A stretch of 64,000 nucleotides of DNA, from positions 310,001 to 374,000 of the forward strand of contig NZ_JAAITA010000001.1 in NCBI RefSeq assembly GCF_013304445.1, written 5' to 3'. The translations under genes were made by a program, and so were the position numbers. The stretch comes from Blautia hansenii (GTDB lineage: Bacteria > Bacillota > Clostridia > Lachnospirales > Lachnospiraceae). Below, piece after piece: positions 61,425 through 64,000 of the stretch. The notes beneath the pieces were generated by a model that saw only the letters and a list, made by a program, of their open reading frames with translations, ran no database searches and was not told the origin of the DNA. The number at the start of each line of letters is the position of its first letter. Within the stretch, counting starts at the first letter, position 1.

Positions 61425-61460
61425 TCAAAAGCGATGGATATTATGTAACAACGGAAAGAG

Positions 61461-61497
61461 AGACCTTGTATGGAAAATTCTGTGCAGGGTCTTTTTT
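61461..61497 (+). terminator. Terminator of tpiA
   Basis: AGACCTTG (61461-61468) pairs with CAGGGTCT (61485-61492) with one mismatch, followed by TTTTT. It lies between convergent tpiA and the radical SAM gene. Confidence 0.8.
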
Positions 61498-61526
61498 GTA
61501 TAGCAGAAAAGTTTTTTCAAGAACTC

Positions 61527-62459
61527 TTACACTCCTTCCAAATCAAAAGGCGGTGTATATTCCTCCTTTGCGCTGCTTTTCTTCTGCATAAACCCTTCGG
61601 TCAGTCCCAGGGCGATGGCAGTGTCCAGGACTTTGTTGTATTCATAACTGGTAATGCGCCGGTTGATTTCAGGATAATCGCTGCTTCTATAAAAAGGCGT
61701 GTACTGGCTTAACAGGCTGAGCAGGAAGCTGTGTTTGGGAAGTGTTTCCTGCAGCCAGGTAAGGAGTCTTATGGAATCTTCTTTACAGCCCGGAAGTACC
61801 ATATGGCGTATAATAACTCCTTTTTGCAGAATGCCCTGACTGTCAAAAACAGGAGAGGGACATTGCTGTACCATTTTGATAAGGGCAGGACCGGCAAAGG
61901 CAAAATAGTCTTTTGCTTTTGAGTAGCGCAGGGAAAGTGCTGAATCAAAATATTTTAAATCCGGCAGCCAGATGTCCACATAGTTTTTCAGTAAATCAAT
62001 CATTTCCGGTTTCTCATATCCGCTGGTGTTATAGACAACAGGGATGGTCAGACGATTTTTTACCAGTTCCAGAGCAGGAAGAATCTGAGGCAGAAAATGG
62101 GTAGCAGTTATCAGATTAATATTGTGCGCGCCCTGTTCCTGAAGCGAAAGAAAAATTTCTCCCAGACGTTGGGGCGTCAAGTCTTTTCCGATTTGTCCGC
62201 TGCTGATGGCGTGATTTTGACAAAAGCAGCATTTTAAGGTACACCCGGAAAAGAAAACGGCTCCGCTGCCTTTGGTACCGCTGATACAGGGCTCTTCCCA
62301 GAAGTGCAGGGCAGCTCTGGCCGCTTTCACGGTGGAGAAACAGCCGCAGTAGCCAACACGATGGTTTCTGTCAATTTCGCAGTTTCTGGGGCAGAGCCGA
62401 CAGTGGGAAGTGGAAAGAAGAGGATGTTCAAGTACTTGTTTCATAAAATAGATGTTCAC
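61527..62459 (-). CDS. Radical SAM protein, PflX/pyruvate formate-lyase-activase related
   Basis: A 310-residue radical SAM enzyme. The cluster motif CTLKCCFC (CxxxCxxC) lies near residues 73-80. An additional N-terminal Cys set (CRLCPRNC, GYCGC) suggests a second Fe-S site and is typical of the PflX-like group (COG1313 type), whose function is not established. GTG 62459 sits close to AGGAAAG; ATG 62444 is an alternative with poorer spacing. No glycyl radical enzyme is adjacent. Confidence 0.85.
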   Translation of the reverse strand: MNIYFMKQVLEHPLLSTSHCRLCPRNCEIDRNHRVGYCGCFSTVKAARAALHFWEEPCISGTKGSGAVFFSGCTLKCCFCQNHAISSGQIGKDLTPQRLGEIFLSLQEQGAHNINLITATHFLPQILPALELVKNRLTIPVVYNTSGYEKPEMIDLLKNYVDIWLPDLKYFDSALSLRYSKAKDYFAFAGPALIKMVQQCPSPVFDSQGILQKGVIIRHMVLPGCKEDSIRLLTWLQETLPKHSFLLSLLSQYTPFYRSSDYPEINRRITSYEYNKVLDTAIALGLTEGFMQKKSSAKEEYTPPFDLEGV

Positions 62460-62492
62460 CTTTCCTGATAAATTTTGTTTTATGCTTTTTTC

Positions 62493-62521
62493 ATCATATA
62501 AAAACTTTAGGGATATTTCAA
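62493..62521 (-). promoter_or_regulatory. Sigma-A promoter of the radical SAM gene
   Basis: On the minus strand TTGAAA (62521-62516), a 17-base spacer and TATGAT (62498-62493). Confidence 0.8.
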
Positions 62522-62623
62522 GAGAAAACCAGAAAAGGGTTTCTTTTTGGGATTTTTTGGAGTAAAATAGTGTATGTGAACCGGAGAAATTTGGAAAAGC
62601 AGAGAAAAAGGATGTTTATATTC

Positions 62624-64000
62624 ATGTCAGGGAAAAAAGACAATAAGAAAGAAAAATTGAAAAGCTTGAAAAAAGCGGATGAAAGACTGAAAAAAGAGAA
62701 AGAAGGTGTAAAGAAAACAAAAAGGAAGAGGGGTTCCGGCAAGAAAATTGCTGTGGGAACAGCGGCGGCAGCGGTATGCATTCTGGCAGCAGGTTATGTG
62801 GCTGGGGCTGTGTACTATCAGAATCGATTTTACCCCGGAACGGAAATTAATGGCGTGAAATGCGGCGGACAGACTGTGGCAGAAGTGAAAAAGGACGTTA
62901 AGGAAACTTCCGAAACTTATACGCTTACCATTCAGGAAAAAGACGATAAAAAGGAAATTATCAGCGGGGATACGATAAAGCTCACATATAAAGACGATAA
63001 AGGTCTGGAAAAGACCAAGGAGAAGCAAAATTCCTGGATTTGGCCTGTGCAGATTTTTGGAGACAAAACTTATAAAGTCAGTATGGACAGTTCTTATGAT
63101 GAGGCCAGCCTGACCAGTGCAATCGACCAGCTGCAGTGTCTGCAGGATGCCAATGTGACCCAGCCCCAGAATGCTTCCATAGAAGATAACGGAACCTCGT
63201 ATGTGATTGTTCCGGAAGTGTTGGGAACGGCACTGGATAAGGAAAAGACGGTTGCTGCTATTAAAGAGGCAGTGGATACACGAAAGGAAACTCTTTCTTT
63301 GGAAGAGGCAGACTGTTATTTGAAGCCGACAGTGCTGCAGACAGATGAAGCGCTGAAACAGGAGGCGGACAGACTGAATACGCTGACCAGTGTACAACTG
63401 AGTGTGAATTTTGGCAGCGGTACGGAAACCATTACCAGAGACATGCTGAAATCCTGGCTGAAAAAAGGAGAGGACGGCAGTTACAGTTTTGATGAAAGTG
63501 TCGTAAAACCAGTAGTTATCGGCTGGTCTGAAAAATATAATACTTACGGCAAGGCAAGGGACTTTCAGACTTCCGGAGGCGCCACGGTACATCTGACCGG
63601 CGGGGACTATGGCTGGAGAGTGTGGCAGGACAAGACGACAGAAGCGCTTATGGCTGCTTTGAATGAAGGCAAGAGCCAGGAACTGGAAGCTACCTGGCTG
63701 TACAAGGGACAGACTCATGGCGGAAACGACATTGACGGAACCTATGTGGAAATTTCTATCAGTAAGCAGCGTATGTGGTTTTACAAAGACCATGTATGCC
63801 TGGTAGATACTCCTGTAGTAACCGGAAATCCAAACAAAGGAAACGGAACCCCGGCAGGAGGTGTCTGGAGGCTGAAAGATAAAGCCAGTCCCTTTACGCT
63901 GGTTGGAAAGAAGCCGGATGGAAGCATTGATTATGAAGAACCCGTGAATTACTGGATGCCCTTTAACGGAGGAATCGGGATTCACGATTTGACCAAGCGA
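62624..64000 (+). CDS. L,D-transpeptidase with peptidoglycan-binding domains, partial
   Basis: An open frame of 459 codons that runs off the right edge. A Lys-rich cytoplasmic N-terminus (about 1-45), one membrane helix (about 46-68), then an external region with PGTEINGVKCGG and repeated all-beta/alpha segments typical of PG_binding_4 domains. From about 380 the YkuD domain begins (YVEISISKQRMWFYKD, GNGTPAGGVWRLKDK). The window stops at GIGIHDLTKR, before the catalytic His-Gly-Cys segment. Such enzymes make 3-3 cross-links in peptidoglycan. ATG 62612 is an alternative start. The gene is easy to overlook because a 452-codon antisense frame lies across it. Confidence 0.9.
   Translation, partial: MSGKKDNKKEKLKSLKKADERLKKEKEGVKKTKRKRGSGKKIAVGTAAAAVCILAAGYVAGAVYYQNRFYPGTEINGVKCGGQTVAEVKKDVKETSETYTLTIQEKDDKKEIISGDTIKLTYKDDKGLEKTKEKQNSWIWPVQIFGDKTYKVSMDSSYDEASLTSAIDQLQCLQDANVTQPQNASIEDNGTSYVIVPEVLGTALDKEKTVAAIKEAVDTRKETLSLEEADCYLKPTVLQTDEALKQEADRLNTLTSVQLSVNFGSGTETITRDMLKSWLKKGEDGSYSFDESVVKPVVIGWSEKYNTYGKARDFQTSGGATVHLTGGDYGWRVWQDKTTEALMAALNEGKSQELEATWLYKGQTHGGNDIDGTYVEISISKQRMWFYKDHVCLVDTPVVTGNPNKGNGTPAGGVWRLKDKASPFTLVGKKPDGSIDYEEPVNYWMPFNGGIGIHDLTKR

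Noticed and set aside
62627-63985. 452-codon minus-strand frame
   Set aside because: It is antisense to the L,D-transpeptidase, with no domain, no promoter and shadow composition.
1-64000. tRNA, rRNA, CRISPR arrays, insertion sequences, prophage or defence genes
   Set aside because: I looked on both strands and saw none. The xerD recombinase is the housekeeping type and is not flanked by attachment-site repeats.

Overview
The window is a stretch of chromosome from a spore-forming, low to moderate G+C Firmicute. Gene content and order point to the Clostridia, family Lachnospiraceae, with Blautia-type gut anaerobes as the closest guess (inference; no database search was possible). Evidence is the complete spoIIIA operon, spoIVB, spo0A, a SpoVB-like flippase, SpoIIM and small coat proteins. 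The run yqhY-nusB-xseA-xseB-ispA-dxs-tlyA-nadK-argR-recN-spoIVB-spo0A is the order familiar from Bacillus and Clostridium. Promoters are mostly classical TTGACA-N17-TATAAT boxes and ribosome binding sites are strong. I see no tRNA, rRNA, CRISPR array, transposase, integron or prophage gene; this is core chromosome.

Layout. 1-272: start of a cotJA-like spore coat gene running off the left edge. 0.4-6.4 kb: a metal-homeostasis block with a small HMA metallochaperone, a Zn/Cd-type P1B ATPase, a fused FeoA-FeoB iron transporter, a MntP manganese exporter behind what reads as a complete Mn2+ (yybP-ykoY) riboswitch with promoter and terminator, and an ArsR/SmtB sensor whose likely operator lies in front of the HMA gene. 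6.5-9.6 kb: a membrane-anchored glycerophosphodiester phosphodiesterase and a SEDS cell-wall polymerase. 9.6-18.0 kb: the fatty-acid synthesis operon acpP-fabD-fabG-fabF-accB-fabZ-accC-accDA plus a FabK/nitronate-monooxygenase-like flavoprotein; AccD and AccA are one polypeptide. 18.1-23.7 kb: XRE regulator, stand-alone VOC protein, gltX, UvrD-like helicase, Sfp-type phosphopantetheinyl transferase and a YjdF-like membrane protein. 23.8-28.7 kb: spoIIIAA-AH. 28.7-41.6 kb: prfC, then the conserved housekeeping and sporulation run ending in spo0A. 41.7-45.8 kb: glycogen synthase, two small coat-like proteins, an Fe-S/CCG protein, a P-loop kinase-like protein and an NTF2-like protein. 45.9-51.3 kb: an unexplained structured intergenic element, then recA (with LexA box)-recX, rny, spoIIM, xerD. 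51.3-57.2 kb: aroF and spoVB on the minus strand, then an Rrf2/IscR-type regulator with its operator and nifS-nifU-mnmA. 57.2-64.0 kb: PHP phosphatase, gap-pgk-tpiA, a PflX-like radical SAM protein and the first 459 codons of an L,D-transpeptidase.

How the genes fit together. AcpP, the Fab enzymes and the acetyl-CoA carboxylase subunits form one pathway; the Sfp-type transferase 10 kb downstream could activate AcpP. NifS and NifU supply sulfur and Fe-S clusters, MnmA uses NifS-derived sulfur for tRNA thiolation, and the Rrf2 protein probably senses cluster status. Spo0A is the sporulation master switch; the SpoIIIA channel, SpoIVB signalling protease, SpoIIM and SpoVB act later in the same programme. 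No clearly new multi-gene system was found. The most worthwhile leads are regulatory or architectural: the AccDA fusion in an operon lacking fabH, perfect inverted repeats in front of fabD, gap and the Rrf2 gene, phased TTGG repeats at the XRE promoter, a SpoIIIAF without its soluble domain, and the structured gap before recA.
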